The notes beneath the pieces were generated by a model. It did not search any database, had not been told where the DNA came from, and saw only the letters and a program-made list of their open reading frames with translations. From the IMG/VR virus record IMGVR_UViG_3300047171_000046, positions 1-29,777 of that record: DNA of 29,777 nt; one strand, given 5' to 3'. The stretch's first letter is position 1. Every line of letters starts with the position of its first letter. Below, one piece after another: positions 15,498-24,273 of this stretch. The stretch comes from a virus. The position numbers and the translations under genes are program-made.

Positions 15498-15742
15498 GCT
15501 GACCATAGAACGAGCCACCCACCCGGACCTTTGCCGCCGCCTTCGATTCTTCCCGGCATTTCCAAAAGCTGCTCTGTTGTGAAGCCGCCGGCCGGTTCGA
15601 CATTGTAGCCCTGAAGCACATACCAGGCCTCGAGCGGGGTGAGCGGAAAGGGTTTGTCTGCCGGCCAGATGTGACCATCGGCCCAACGGCGCACCTCAGG
15701 GTGCGGTTCGCTGATGATAGTCCGCTTTGGATAATCCAACAC
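15494..15742 (-). CDS. small hypothetical protein upstream of Uma2-like genes
   Basis: An 82-residue protein starting at GTG (complement of 15740-15742) with GGAG 8 bases upstream; coupled by ATGA to the Uma2-like gene. Visible features are MLDYPKRTIISEPHPEVRRW, LTPLEAWYVLQGY and a Gly-rich C-terminus ending GGWLVLWSA. No family is recognised. It is the first gene of the three-gene minus-strand cassette. Confidence 0.55.
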   Translation of the reverse strand: MLDYPKRTIISEPHPEVRRWADGHIWPADKPFPLTPLEAWYVLQGYNVEPAGGFTTEQLLEMPGRIEGGGKGPGGWLVLWSA

Positions 15743-15788
15743 TGGCTGCTCCGTCTTTTAGGTGACGCGCATCTTACCCAGAACACTC

Positions 15789-15810
15789 GTCGTGACGCCA
15801 TCGTGCGTCC
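15789..15810 (+). promoter_or_regulatory. GTCGTGACG element, copy 6 (LPD1 gene)
   Basis: GTCGTGACGCCATCGTGC, ending at the ATG (22 nt). No Shine-Dalgarno sequence is visible between it and the start. It lies in the 68-base gap that separates the plus gene from the divergent Uma2 cassette. Confidence 0.65.
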
Positions 15811-18800
15811 ATGGCTGACGAACCCTGGCTGCTCCTCAAGGCGACCGTCAAGGGCGCCAACACCCCCGATCTATTCGCCGCGCCGCCCCGTCCGGTCGCG
15901 CCCGCCCGGGCCCCGGTAGCTAAAGCCCCGGCGGCGCCCACCGCACCGCCCCCTCCGCCTGGTGACCTGTTCGCCACGCCCGTCGAGGTCGGGGGCTACA
16001 CACGCAAGGATGGCGTCTTTGTCGCACCCCACGCCTCCACCCGGCAGAAGCGGCACGAGGAAGAGCATCACCCGGACCCTGCAAATGAGGTGCCTGAGCC
16101 GATCATGAACCGCCTCAAGGGGGCGATCGAGGAGCTACACGACGTCAAGGGGCACATCGACCGGGTGCGCGAGTCGATCGACGGGCCCGCTGCCGGTGGC
16201 GGTGGCCGCTATGAGGCGGACGTGCTGCGGAACCGGGACAGCGACATTCACGGCGCGCTGGCCTTCATCAACAAGTTTCGGGCCGCCTCGGCCGCCAACG
16301 GCACTGATGCTGAGGCCGTGCTGAAAAAGCTCGGCGGCATCCCTGATCTGGCGCCAAGCGACAAGGCGCGCGGGTGGATGGACGATGAGGCCGCCGAACT
16401 GGCAAAGCCCGCAGCACCGGAACCAGCCGCTCCGCCGCCCCCAGCACCGGAGCGCTTCGGCACCTTCACCGAGGCCGTGCATGCCGCCTCCGCCAAGGGC
16501 CCGTTCACCGCTGCCGATGTCGCCGCCCGCTGGGCCGATGGCGACGCGGAAGAGGTGCTGGACCAGCTGCACGGTCACACCGATGCCTTCGCGCTCTTGC
16601 CCGATGGCGAGCACTGGATGCGCATGCAGGATTACCTGGATAGCCAGGACCCCGCCGAACACCTACGCGACGTGCAGAAGATACTGGCCAACGGCAACCT
16701 GCCCGCCTTCGTGAAGGATCGCATGCAGGCCCAAGCCCGCCGCCTGACGGATGCGGCGCTCGCCAATGCACGCGACGGCCAGGAAGCGCCCGCCCGCGAT
16801 TTCCGGCCCGATGGCTGGGATGACCCGTCCAGCCCGAACTATCGCTACGCGGACACCGGGCATGTCGCCGGCTCACGCAAAGAGATGGCTGCCGCGATGA
16901 TCAAGCGGGCCGCAAAGGCTGGCCAGCAAGTCCTGCCAACGGAGATCGATTGGACGGACCTGGAAGCCAACCCGCGCGAAGCGAAGGACCTGATTACCAA
17001 GAGCAACCTGTTCGGCCAGGTCGACTGGGCCAAGCTGCGCGAAGAGGGGATGGACCCGGGCGCCGGCTTCCTGGTCGACCGCATTTACGCCGCCATCGGG
17101 CAGGAACCATCCGAAGCCACGCCGCAAGCCCGCAAAGACTTCGCCGTGGGGCTGCAAACGCTACGTGCCAGGCTGGAAAGCGCCCGCACCGTCGATGAGG
17201 TGGTGGCGACGCTAGACGAACTGCGTGCCGAGTATGATGGCAAGGTTCTGACGGCGGAGGAAAGCGCGGCCTTCAGTGCGCTGCGTCAGGAAGGCTACGC
17301 ACTGCACGCTGAGGATCGCGCCATCGAGAAGGAGAGGGACCCGCTCTATGCGGCAACCAACGCGCATAACAGCGAGATTTGGAAAACCGAACGCGAGATC
17401 GAAAACCGCAAGTCGCGCGGCTGGGCGGAAAAGCCCGAACTGGCCGAAAAGCTGGCGAACCTGAAAGAGCGCTCCAAGCAGGCACACGAAGCCTGGCGCC
17501 AGCACATCGATCAACACCGGCCGCGCGCTGAAGAAATCCGCAACAGGCGGAAAGTGATCTACGAACTGATGTCGATTATCGAGACCGGCGCGAAAATCCG
17601 GAACAAGGTGGACAACCCCTTGCACCGCGCCTGGGGCCTGATGGGCGATCGCTTCGTCGGAGTTCTGCGGTATCGCTCGCACAAGGGATCCGATGCGTTC
17701 GCGTCGCACCTCACCGCCTGTAAAACCGGCAAGGTGGCGGATTGGTCCTGGGCGGAAAAGGAAGGTGCCACCAAGGCGCCGCGCACCACGAAGGAATCCG
17801 TGCGCTTCCAACTCACAGTGCCAACGAATTTCGTCCGCACGGGCGGCCGCAATGTCACCCCGGAGAGCACCGCAGCACTGAAGGACACCTTCGGGCTGCG
17901 CGATGTGCAGTCCGGCAACTGGGTGCTGCGCGACCAGGCCAGCGCGAAGTGGCACACAGAACAGGCCGCCGGCGCATTTGCTGACCTCGCGGATATCATC
18001 GGTGCGGAAGACGCCAAGGTGGCGATCAATGGACGCCTGGCACTCGCGTTCGGCGCCCGCGGCCATGGTTCGTCTGGCTTCCGGGATGGTGCACCGCGCG
18101 CGCATTATGAGCCGGTGCAGCGCGTCATCAACATCACGAAGATGAAGGGTGGCGGCAGCCTTGGTCATGAATGGTGGCACGCCGTCGACAACATCATGGC
18201 GGAGACCGAGGGCGGCACGTCCTCGAAGGATGCCTTCGTGACTGTCGATCCGGACCTGCTGCCCAACGGCGCGTTGAAGAGCGCGGTGCAGCAACTGCGC
18301 GCGGCGATGTTCGATGGCCCGCACCGCACCACCGAGTCGCACGCCTATACCGATCGCGACGTGAAGACGGCCAAGCACAACGTCGACAGCACCTATCCGA
18401 GCGCGGTTGCGCGGAAGATCAAGGGCGCGGCGGATGTGCATGCGGCCGTCCAGGCGATCGATGATCACTTCGCGGTGCCCAAAGGGCAGGAGCAAACCCG
18501 CCGCTCGAAGGGACTGCAGAAGGATTGGCGGCGCATCGCCATCGCCTATCACGGCGGCAATCCAGAAGGCGGATCGGTGGATGTCAAGGCGGGCCCGGCC
18601 ATGTCGGCCTATGCGCTGAATTCCGCCCGCCTCGATGACGGCCCCACGCCCTATTGGTCAACGGCAGAAGAGATGTCGGCGCGCGCATTCCAGTCCTACG
18701 TGGAAGATCGCCTGGCAGGGCAGGGGCGTCGCAACGATTATCTGAGCGCGTTTGCCGACAACAAGTATCACCAGGCCAAGGCGTATCCCGAGGGCGAAGA

Positions 18801-18897
18801 GCGCGAGAGGATCAATGCGGCATTCGATGCCGTGTTTGCGTCGATGCGTGAGGCTCGCACCCTGGCCAAGGCGGAGACGCTGCTTAGCAATGTCTAG
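15811..18897 (+). CDS. large polyvalent protein with LPD1 zincin-like domain
   Basis: A 1028-residue protein. It begins MADEPWLLLKAT (tag), then a Pro/Ala-rich linker with two DLFA peptides and VGGYTRKDGVFVAPH (residues 60-74). A long charged helical region (about 480-590) follows. The C-terminal part is LPD1, the large polyvalent protein-associated domain: FGLRDVQSGNWV (about 693), INGRLALAFGARGHG, AHYEPVQRVINITKMKGGGS and LGHEWWHAVDN, with H786-E787 ... H790 forming a zinc-binding HExxH. Polyvalent proteins of phages and conjugative elements are predicted to be packaged and delivered with the DNA to protect it or counter host defence. The protease activity and delivery are inferred from family knowledge. 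The C-terminus ends ARTLAKAETLLSNV. Confidence 0.85.
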   Translation: MADEPWLLLKATVKGANTPDLFAAPPRPVAPARAPVAKAPAAPTAPPPPPGDLFATPVEVGGYTRKDGVFVAPHASTRQKRHEEEHHPDPANEVPEPIMNRLKGAIEELHDVKGHIDRVRESIDGPAAGGGGRYEADVLRNRDSDIHGALAFINKFRAASAANGTDAEAVLKKLGGIPDLAPSDKARGWMDDEAAELAKPAAPEPAAPPPPAPERFGTFTEAVHAASAKGPFTAADVAARWADGDAEEVLDQLHGHTDAFALLPDGEHWMRMQDYLDSQDPAEHLRDVQKILANGNLPAFVKDRMQAQARRLTDAALANARDGQEAPARDFRPDGWDDPSSPNYRYADTGHVAGSRKEMAAAMIKRAAKAGQQVLPTEIDWTDLEANPREAKDLITKSNLFGQVDWAKLREEGMDPGAGFLVDRIYAAIGQEPSEATPQARKDFAVGLQTLRARLESARTVDEVVATLDELRAEYDGKVLTAEESAAFSALRQEGYALHAEDRAIEKERDPLYAATNAHNSEIWKTEREIENRKSRGWAEKPELAEKLANLKERSKQAHEAWRQHIDQHRPRAEEIRNRRKVIYELMSIIETGAKIRNKVDNPLHRAWGLMGDRFVGVLRYRSHKGSDAFASHLTACKTGKVADWSWAEKEGATKAPRTTKESVRFQLTVPTNFVRTGGRNVTPESTAALKDTFGLRDVQSGNWVLRDQASAKWHTEQAAGAFADLADIIGAEDAKVAINGRLALAFGARGHGSSGFRDGAPRAHYEPVQRVINITKMKGGGSLGHEWWHAVDNIMAETEGGTSSKDAFVTVDPDLLPNGALKSAVQQLRAAMFDGPHRTTESHAYTDRDVKTAKHNVDSTYPSAVARKIKGAADVHAAVQAIDDHFAVPKGQEQTRRSKGLQKDWRRIAIAYHGGNPEGGSVDVKAGPAMSAYALNSARLDDGPTPYWSTAEEMSARAFQSYVEDRLAGQGRRNDYLSAFADNKYHQAKAYPEGEERERINAAFDAVFASMREARTLAKAETLLSNV

Positions 18898-18942
18898 GGA
18901 AGTCTAGGGAAGTCTAGCAAATATTGGTAGTCTTTTTTAGAC
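18892..18942 (+). repeat. tandem 10-base repeats GTCTAGGGAA with downstream inverted TAGAC
   Basis: GTCTAGGGAA at 18892-18901 and 18902-18911, then GTCTAGCAAA at 18912-18921. A TAGAC in inverted orientation follows at 18938-18942 after an AT-rich stretch. The first unit contains the TAG stop of the LPD1 gene. Exactly one helical turn per unit suggests a protein-binding array; the T-run at 18932-18938 might also give weak termination. Confidence 0.55.
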
Positions 18943-18980
18943 ATACATAGTTACCTCGGGGCGGAGGCACTGCCAATCGC

Positions 18981-19002
18981 GTCGTGACGCCAGCATGGCG
19001 GC
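18981..19002 (+). promoter_or_regulatory. GTCGTGACG element, copy 7 (SNF2/lipase operon)
   Basis: The same 25 bases as copy 3, ending at the ATG (22 nt). It is preceded by AATCGC as in copy 1, giving a GCGTC-gt-GACGC dyad. Confidence 0.65.
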
Positions 19003-22000
19003 ATGACAAAACCGCTGCTGCTTCTTCTGAAGGCGCTGCCCGCTGGAGAGCGCTGGATCACCGTGCATCCGCCTGGCCATGAAGAGGGCCAGCCGCTGCT
19101 GATCAAGGAACAGTCGGACGGCAGCGCCAAGGTCATTGGCGGCGCCGGCGGTTCGATGAATCACCTTCGCCTGAAGAACGTCAAATCCGTCGAATCCTAC
19201 AAAGAAGAGGCGAAACAGCGGGAAGAAGTCCGCAAGACCGAAAAGAAGCGGCAGCAGCAGGAAGATAAAAAGCGTGGCCTGACGAAGGCCAAGGCTCAAG
19301 CGCGCGAAGCTCTCTCCGACCAGCAACGGATAAAGCGGAAGGCCTATGTCGAACAGGTTGCGCAAAGCCTTGGCTGGAAGCCGGAAGACACCCGCTTTCC
19401 GGAAGAGAAATACGCCAACGTCGACCCGAAGGTGCGCGCGAAGGCTGAGGCACAGCACGAGCGCAAGGTGTTCCAGGCAGCGCGGACTGCAATTGAAGGT
19501 CAGCGCCAGCGCATCGTGCATGATGCCGATGTGCGCGCTGAAGCGGGCCTGGGTGAGGTCCCGCTTGTCGCGCCGTCTCCGGACCAACTGACTGTCCAGG
19601 ACTTGGACCCTGTCCAGACAACCACCAAGGGCTTCGGCTACTCCACTGATTACGGCAAGCGGGCTGAGGCCGCTGGGCTTTCCGAGGATGAACTCCAACA
19701 GGAGGCCGCCGCAGCCAAGCCGCCGGCCGATCCGGACAAAGAGCGCTCCAAAACCGAGCGGAAGGAAAAGGGAAAACAGATCGCGGAGGAGTTGGAAAAA
19801 CTTCGTGATCCGCCGCCTGAACTGCCGCCGGCCGCCACGGTCGACGCCAAGAAGGCACGCGATCTTCTAAAGCTAGATAAAGAGATGCGCGCATTCGAGG
19901 CGACTGCCCGGAAGCGTAAAAAGCAAATCGACGAGTCTACAGAGCATATCGAGCCTAAAGCATACCTGATTGACGATGCCTCAGATGGGTCCGGCGTCTC
20001 GGATGCGGATATCGAGCGCGATATCGAAACCGACCTGCGCACCGTCCGCACGCGCGGCTTCTTGTCAGACGTTGACGCATTCACGAAGGAACACGGCAGC
20101 GTCGGCCGCCACATTGGCGTGGGCGCTTACAATTCGATCAATTCCGTGGCGCTGGCAACAGGTGGCGCGTCCCTGGTCGACCGATCGGTTGTGGATGTGC
20201 TTGGCGTGGCTGGCGCATCGCAAGTCCTCGCACGCCGCCTGCATACTGATCTGACGCCTGCCGAGATGGACGAGCTACGCACCGCCATGGGGACGTATCA
20301 CGTCCAGCACTACATGGAAGGGCAGCAAGAATCCCTTCGCCGTGCCCGCGAGTTGCAGGAGCAAGCACACGAAATCGAAATCGGTGCGGCGGCCAATGGT
20401 TCCGACCTGGCGGCGGCGCAAGAACTTAATGCCAGCCGCCGCGACCTGATCCAGTCCGCTCAGGAGATCCTGGGCACGGCATATGGCGAGATGGAGGCTA
20501 ACGCCGCACTCGTCCGTGCGCTGAAAGAGAAGCCAGTCAAAAAAATCGATGTCTCGCTTGGTAAAACCTCGATCGAGGATGCGATCAGGCAGGCGCGCGC
20601 CATCGGCCTAGACCGCGGCGAATACCAGGTCGAGAAGATCGGACCTAACACCTTCCTCACCGTGCATGAGGGTGGCCTGGACAAGCTGGCAAAGCCGGTC
20701 TCGCGTGAAGACCTGGCGCGCACGCGCGGCGCACTGGACATCATCGAGGGGCGTGCTGACCAGGCAGGCTGGCTGCCCGGCGGCGTTGCTGACCGGCCGG
20801 ACATGGCGATGAACGTCCCGCCTGGTGTCGCTCCGCGCCTGTCCAAGCCGTTCCCGCTCAATCCGTCCAACATGAAGCAGGCGATTGAAGACTACATCGG
20901 TGGACGCACGGCCGATGGCGACTCGCCGGCCGATATCATGGCGGACTTGCTTTCCGAAACTGCGCAGCAGCGTGCCGGCGATCGCGCGGCGTTCCAGGCG
21001 TCGCTGCGTGAGGTGGCACCGATCTACGATGCCGACGGCAAGATGATCCGTGCGGAGTCGCACCAGGGCGAATTCGAAAAGATGGCTGACAGCTACGTCG
21101 CCAAGCTCGGGCATGACGTGCAGCCGCTCCATCGCCAGCAATTCGCCGTCGATAAGAACGCTGTGGATGCGCTGCACCGTGCCCTTGCCGAACACCCCGA
21201 CGGCATTGTGGCGTTCAAGCCCGTTGCTGATCTGACGGCGTCCGACCAGGGCGCGCTGCGCGCTGTGTTCGCGCGGGAATACGGCAAGTCCGACCCGGCG
21301 GCACAGGAGCTCGGCGACGAACTCGCCAAGCTGGACACATCCGAGCCCGAAAAAGAAGTCGAAGATATGTTTGGGCGCGGCATCAACCCCGCCTGGCGCG
21401 ACTGGCAAACCAAACGCAACGACGTCGCCGAAAAGGTGAACAAGGCCACGATGACGTGGCAAAAATACCTGGACGTCATGGGATCGCCGTCGAACGCCTA
21501 TGCGGCGATGCAGGACGTCGTCCGTTCGGACGTGCTGAAAAGCTTTTCTGAGACTCACAACAAGCTCAATCCAAAACAACCGCTGCGCATCGGCAAAACG
21601 GTCATCTCGAATGACCTGAACCACCTGGATGCACTGGACCCTGAAGCGCGCGAGCGTCGGGCCAAAGAACACCGCGCGCGGGTGGACTCGCTGCGCAACC
21701 GCGTGAACGGTGCATACGCGTCCGGATCGGTCAGCGATAAGGTGGATGCCGCGCGCGCGGCGGAAGAGGCGCAGGCGCAAGCCCAGATGGGGCTTTTTGG
21801 CTCAAGCGAACTGGCGTCCGACGATGGAGGGCAGGGCGGTGAGCCGGTAAAGACACCTCCGGAGATCGGCGAGCGCTACACCATCGGGCACGCGGCCGAA
21901 CGCCAGATTGCCGGCATGATGCCGATTGTCGGCGCCAACTTTAAGCCTGGCCAGAAAACCGAACTGTGGAAGCCGGATATGTCCGGCGCCTATGTCGGCC

Positions 22001-23598
22001 GCCAGCGCGCGGTGAAGCTGATCCAGCACAACCGCCGCATCATGCTCGGCCTTGGCGTCGGCTCTGGAAAAACATCGATATCGCTCGCCGGCTATACCCA
22101 TCTGCACGAGCAAGGCCAGGCGAAGCGCGGCATGTTTGTCGTGCCGTCCATCGTCCAGGGGCAGTTTCATGGTGAGGCCCTGACGCTACTGCAGCCAGGA
22201 AAATACAACTGGCACTGCAACCCGGGCGCATCCCAGGAAGAGCGCATCAAGGCCTATAAGGACCCATCGGTTAACTTCAACGTCGTCACGCACCAGGCCT
22301 TTCGCGACGATATGCTGCACCTTGCCGCCAAGCGCGAAGGTGTCGAACCGGCGGCGATCGCGGAAACGATCGGCGGCATGAAGCCGGAAGAGCGCGCCAG
22401 CTACATGCGCGATCTGATGCACGCTGAGGGAATCGATCACGATTACATGGCGGTCGACGAAGGCCATGGTTTGCTGAACCGCGCCGGCAAAGAGAACTCG
22501 CACCTGGCGAACGTCCTGGATGGCGTGGCCGACGGGATGGGCACGTACGTCAACATGACGGCGGACCCTGTCAAGAACGATGCATCCGAGGCCTTCGATG
22601 TGCTCTCGAAGATGGATCGCGCCCGCTACAATGACCGGGCCGCGTTCCTGCGCAAATACGGTGTCAACACGGCCGCTGCCCAGGATGGTCTACGCCGCGA
22701 GATGGCGCGGCACTTCTACACCGGGAAGATCGATCCCGGCGTAAAAGCAGACATGCAGCAAATTCCGGTGCAGCTATCGCCGGAACAGCATGCTGGCCTA
22801 GCCAAGCTGGATGATGCCTACGCCAAGGCACGCCTCGCCCGGATGCAGGGCAAGCCCGACCTCGAATCCATGCGCACGCTGTCTCCCAACAGCTTCAAGG
22901 ATGTGCCTGAAGAGCAGCACGAAGCTGTGGCGACAGACCTGCAAAACGCGATCGGCGTGATCCGTGACAGCGCGGTGCACCATGTCATCAACGGCGGCGC
23001 CAAAACGGATGCGCTGGCCAAGTATGCTGGCGATCGCAAGGGCAAGCCTGGTGTGGTGTTCGCCCGCCGCCGGGAGCGCGTCGACGAGATCGCTGCCAGG
23101 CTGGGCAAGGAAGGTCACCGCGTCGTCACCCTGACCGGCTCCGACTCCGCGAAGGACAAGGATCGCAAAAAGCGCGAATTCAAAGACGGTAAGCACGACG
23201 TCATGGTTTGCTCGGACGCGGGCGCGGTCGGGGCGAACCTGCAAACCGGCCAATGGCTCGCGCAATACGATACGCCTCTGACCGCGATGCTGCATGCGCA
23301 GCGCAATGGCCGCATCCATCGCATCGGGCAGAAAAATAACGTCGAACTGGCCGATTTTGTCGCGGACCATCCAGAGGAGCGCAAGTGGCGCAAGCGGCTC
23401 GAGAACAAATACGAGCTACGCGACATCATGACATCGCCGCTCGAAGGCCTGGACGAGCACGGCATCGCCGGCGTGCTCAACCAGATCCGCTCCGGCAAAC
23501 ACCAGGCCGCGCAGCCTGTGCACATGACCGCCTCGGCCGAGGAAATCGCCGCGGCAACCCCAGCCAGCGAACCCGACAACCAAGCGAGCCTTTTCTGA
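19003..23598 (+). CDS. giant polyvalent protein with SNF2-type helicase domain
   Basis: A 1531-residue protein. The N-terminus is MTKPLLLLLKALPAGERW (tag), followed by WITVHPPG and IKEQ ... VIGGAGGSMNHLRL, a small domain also recalled from phage polyvalent proteins. A long Lys/Glu/Arg-rich coiled-coil region follows (about 55-320). The C-terminal 560 residues are an SF2/SNF2-like ATPase: GVGSGKTS (1018-1025, K1023), AVDEGH (D1152, E1153), NMTADP, CSDAGAVGANLQTG, and QRNGRIHRIGQ (1433-1443). SNF2-type enzymes translocate on duplex DNA and remodel bound proteins; in injected phage proteins of the DarB type they are linked to anti-restriction. Pentapeptides QMGLF (928-932) and QASLF (1527-1531, the C-terminus) look like sliding-clamp-binding motifs. 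The helicase fold is certain by motifs; the role is inferred. Confidence 0.88.
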   Translation: MTKPLLLLLKALPAGERWITVHPPGHEEGQPLLIKEQSDGSAKVIGGAGGSMNHLRLKNVKSVESYKEEAKQREEVRKTEKKRQQQEDKKRGLTKAKAQAREALSDQQRIKRKAYVEQVAQSLGWKPEDTRFPEEKYANVDPKVRAKAEAQHERKVFQAARTAIEGQRQRIVHDADVRAEAGLGEVPLVAPSPDQLTVQDLDPVQTTTKGFGYSTDYGKRAEAAGLSEDELQQEAAAAKPPADPDKERSKTERKEKGKQIAEELEKLRDPPPELPPAATVDAKKARDLLKLDKEMRAFEATARKRKKQIDESTEHIEPKAYLIDDASDGSGVSDADIERDIETDLRTVRTRGFLSDVDAFTKEHGSVGRHIGVGAYNSINSVALATGGASLVDRSVVDVLGVAGASQVLARRLHTDLTPAEMDELRTAMGTYHVQHYMEGQQESLRRARELQEQAHEIEIGAAANGSDLAAAQELNASRRDLIQSAQEILGTAYGEMEANAALVRALKEKPVKKIDVSLGKTSIEDAIRQARAIGLDRGEYQVEKIGPNTFLTVHEGGLDKLAKPVSREDLARTRGALDIIEGRADQAGWLPGGVADRPDMAMNVPPGVAPRLSKPFPLNPSNMKQAIEDYIGGRTADGDSPADIMADLLSETAQQRAGDRAAFQASLREVAPIYDADGKMIRAESHQGEFEKMADSYVAKLGHDVQPLHRQQFAVDKNAVDALHRALAEHPDGIVAFKPVADLTASDQGALRAVFAREYGKSDPAAQELGDELAKLDTSEPEKEVEDMFGRGINPAWRDWQTKRNDVAEKVNKATMTWQKYLDVMGSPSNAYAAMQDVVRSDVLKSFSETHNKLNPKQPLRIGKTVISNDLNHLDALDPEARERRAKEHRARVDSLRNRVNGAYASGSVSDKVDAARAAEEAQAQAQMGLFGSSELASDDGGQGGEPVKTPPEIGERYTIGHAAERQIAGMMPIVGANFKPGQKTELWKPDMSGAYVGRQRAVKLIQHNRRIMLGLGVGSGKTSISLAGYTHLHEQGQAKRGMFVVPSIVQGQFHGEALTLLQPGKYNWHCNPGASQEERIKAYKDPSVNFNVVTHQAFRDDMLHLAAKREGVEPAAIAETIGGMKPEERASYMRDLMHAEGIDHDYMAVDEGHGLLNRAGKENSHLANVLDGVADGMGTYVNMTADPVKNDASEAFDVLSKMDRARYNDRAAFLRKYGVNTAAAQDGLRREMARHFYTGKIDPGVKADMQQIPVQLSPEQHAGLAKLDDAYAKARLARMQGKPDLESMRTLSPNSFKDVPEEQHEAVATDLQNAIGVIRDSAVHHVINGGAKTDALAKYAGDRKGKPGVVFARRRERVDEIAARLGKEGHRVVTLTGSDSAKDKDRKKREFKDGKHDVMVCSDAGAVGANLQTGQWLAQYDTPLTAMLHAQRNGRIHRIGQKNNVELADFVADHPEERKWRKRLENKYELRDIMTSPLEGLDEHGIAGVLNQIRSGKHQAAQPVHMTASAEEIAAATPASEPDNQASLF

Positions 23599-24233
23599 TG
23601 CACACCGCTGCCGAACTCGCGGGGCTTTCTGCCGCCGCCTATTCCAGCCCGGGCACCTGGTCAGTCGGTTGCCAGCGCGCCGTTCTGACCGGCGACGTCA
23701 TCGCCTTCCGTGGTACGGTCCCGAGCTCGATAGGGGACTGGCTGTGCGACTTCGACGCGGTGCCGGTCGAGGATCAGCACCTCGGAACATGCCACCAGGG
23801 CTTCCTGGATGGGGTGCACGAACTGCTACCATTCATTCTGAAGGACACGGACCCGCACACCCCGCTGGTCATCACCGGGCATTCCCTTGGCGGAGCGCTG
23901 GCCGTGCTGTCGGCGGCTATGCTGGTTGCCATGGGGCGACCGGTGGCGGGTCTCACCACCTTTGGCGCACCGCGCGCGGCTGGCGATAGGGTGCGGTCCT
24001 TGCTGGCCGCCGTTCCGGTGGTGCAGTTCCGGCAGGGTGATGATCCGGTGCCGCTGGTGCCGTGGATGCCAGGCGTATTCGATCATGTGGTGGCGCTCAC
24101 CCAGATTGGCGTGCCGTCGCTCGATCCGATCGATGATCACGAGATCGCCGGATATGCAGCCGTCCTGGCCAAGCTGGGCGCGCCGATCGCCTCCGCCGCC
24201 GCCCCTGTCACCGTCACGGCCGTCGCCGGCTGA
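23598..24233 (+). CDS. class 3 lipase-like serine hydrolase
   Basis: A 211-residue protein whose ATG overlaps the helicase stop (TGATG). All lipase_3 elements are present: VIAFRGTVPSS (oxyanion loop), VITGHSLGGALAVLSAAML with nucleophile S96, TFGAPRAAGD, RQGDDPVPLVPW with Asp at 148-149, and DPIDDHEIAGY with H181. There is no N-terminal signal peptide; residues 1-20 (MHTAAELAGLSAAAYSSPGT) match the usual helix of cytosolic-start lipase_3 domains. Possible roles are attack on host envelope lipid during entry or lysis, or on a host ester. Coupling to an injected-type helicase is unusual and points to delivery with it, which is inference. Confidence 0.82.
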   Translation: MHTAAELAGLSAAAYSSPGTWSVGCQRAVLTGDVIAFRGTVPSSIGDWLCDFDAVPVEDQHLGTCHQGFLDGVHELLPFILKDTDPHTPLVITGHSLGGALAVLSAAMLVAMGRPVAGLTTFGAPRAAGDRVRSLLAAVPVVQFRQGDDPVPLVPWMPGVFDHVVALTQIGVPSLDPIDDHEIAGYAAVLAKLGAPIASAAAPVTVTAVAG

Positions 24234-24273
24234 GCCCAAGTAGGGTGGTTTCAGAGGCGCATCCCGCACCTGC

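Noticed and set aside
17212-18552. Long antisense frame of 446 codons
   Set aside because: It lies opposite the LPD1 gene, whose motifs are clear. Long antisense frames are expected from GC-rich codon bias. The same applies to those at 265-1263, 12799-13935 and 20608-21780.
18924-18950. Sigma-70-like promoter in the AT-rich gap before the helicase gene
   Set aside because: TTGGTA and TACATA-like hexamers are only about 14-15 bases apart and neither is close to consensus.
24234-24273. Terminator between lipase and the convergent membrane gene
   Set aside because: No stem followed by a T-run on either strand could be found in these 40 bases.
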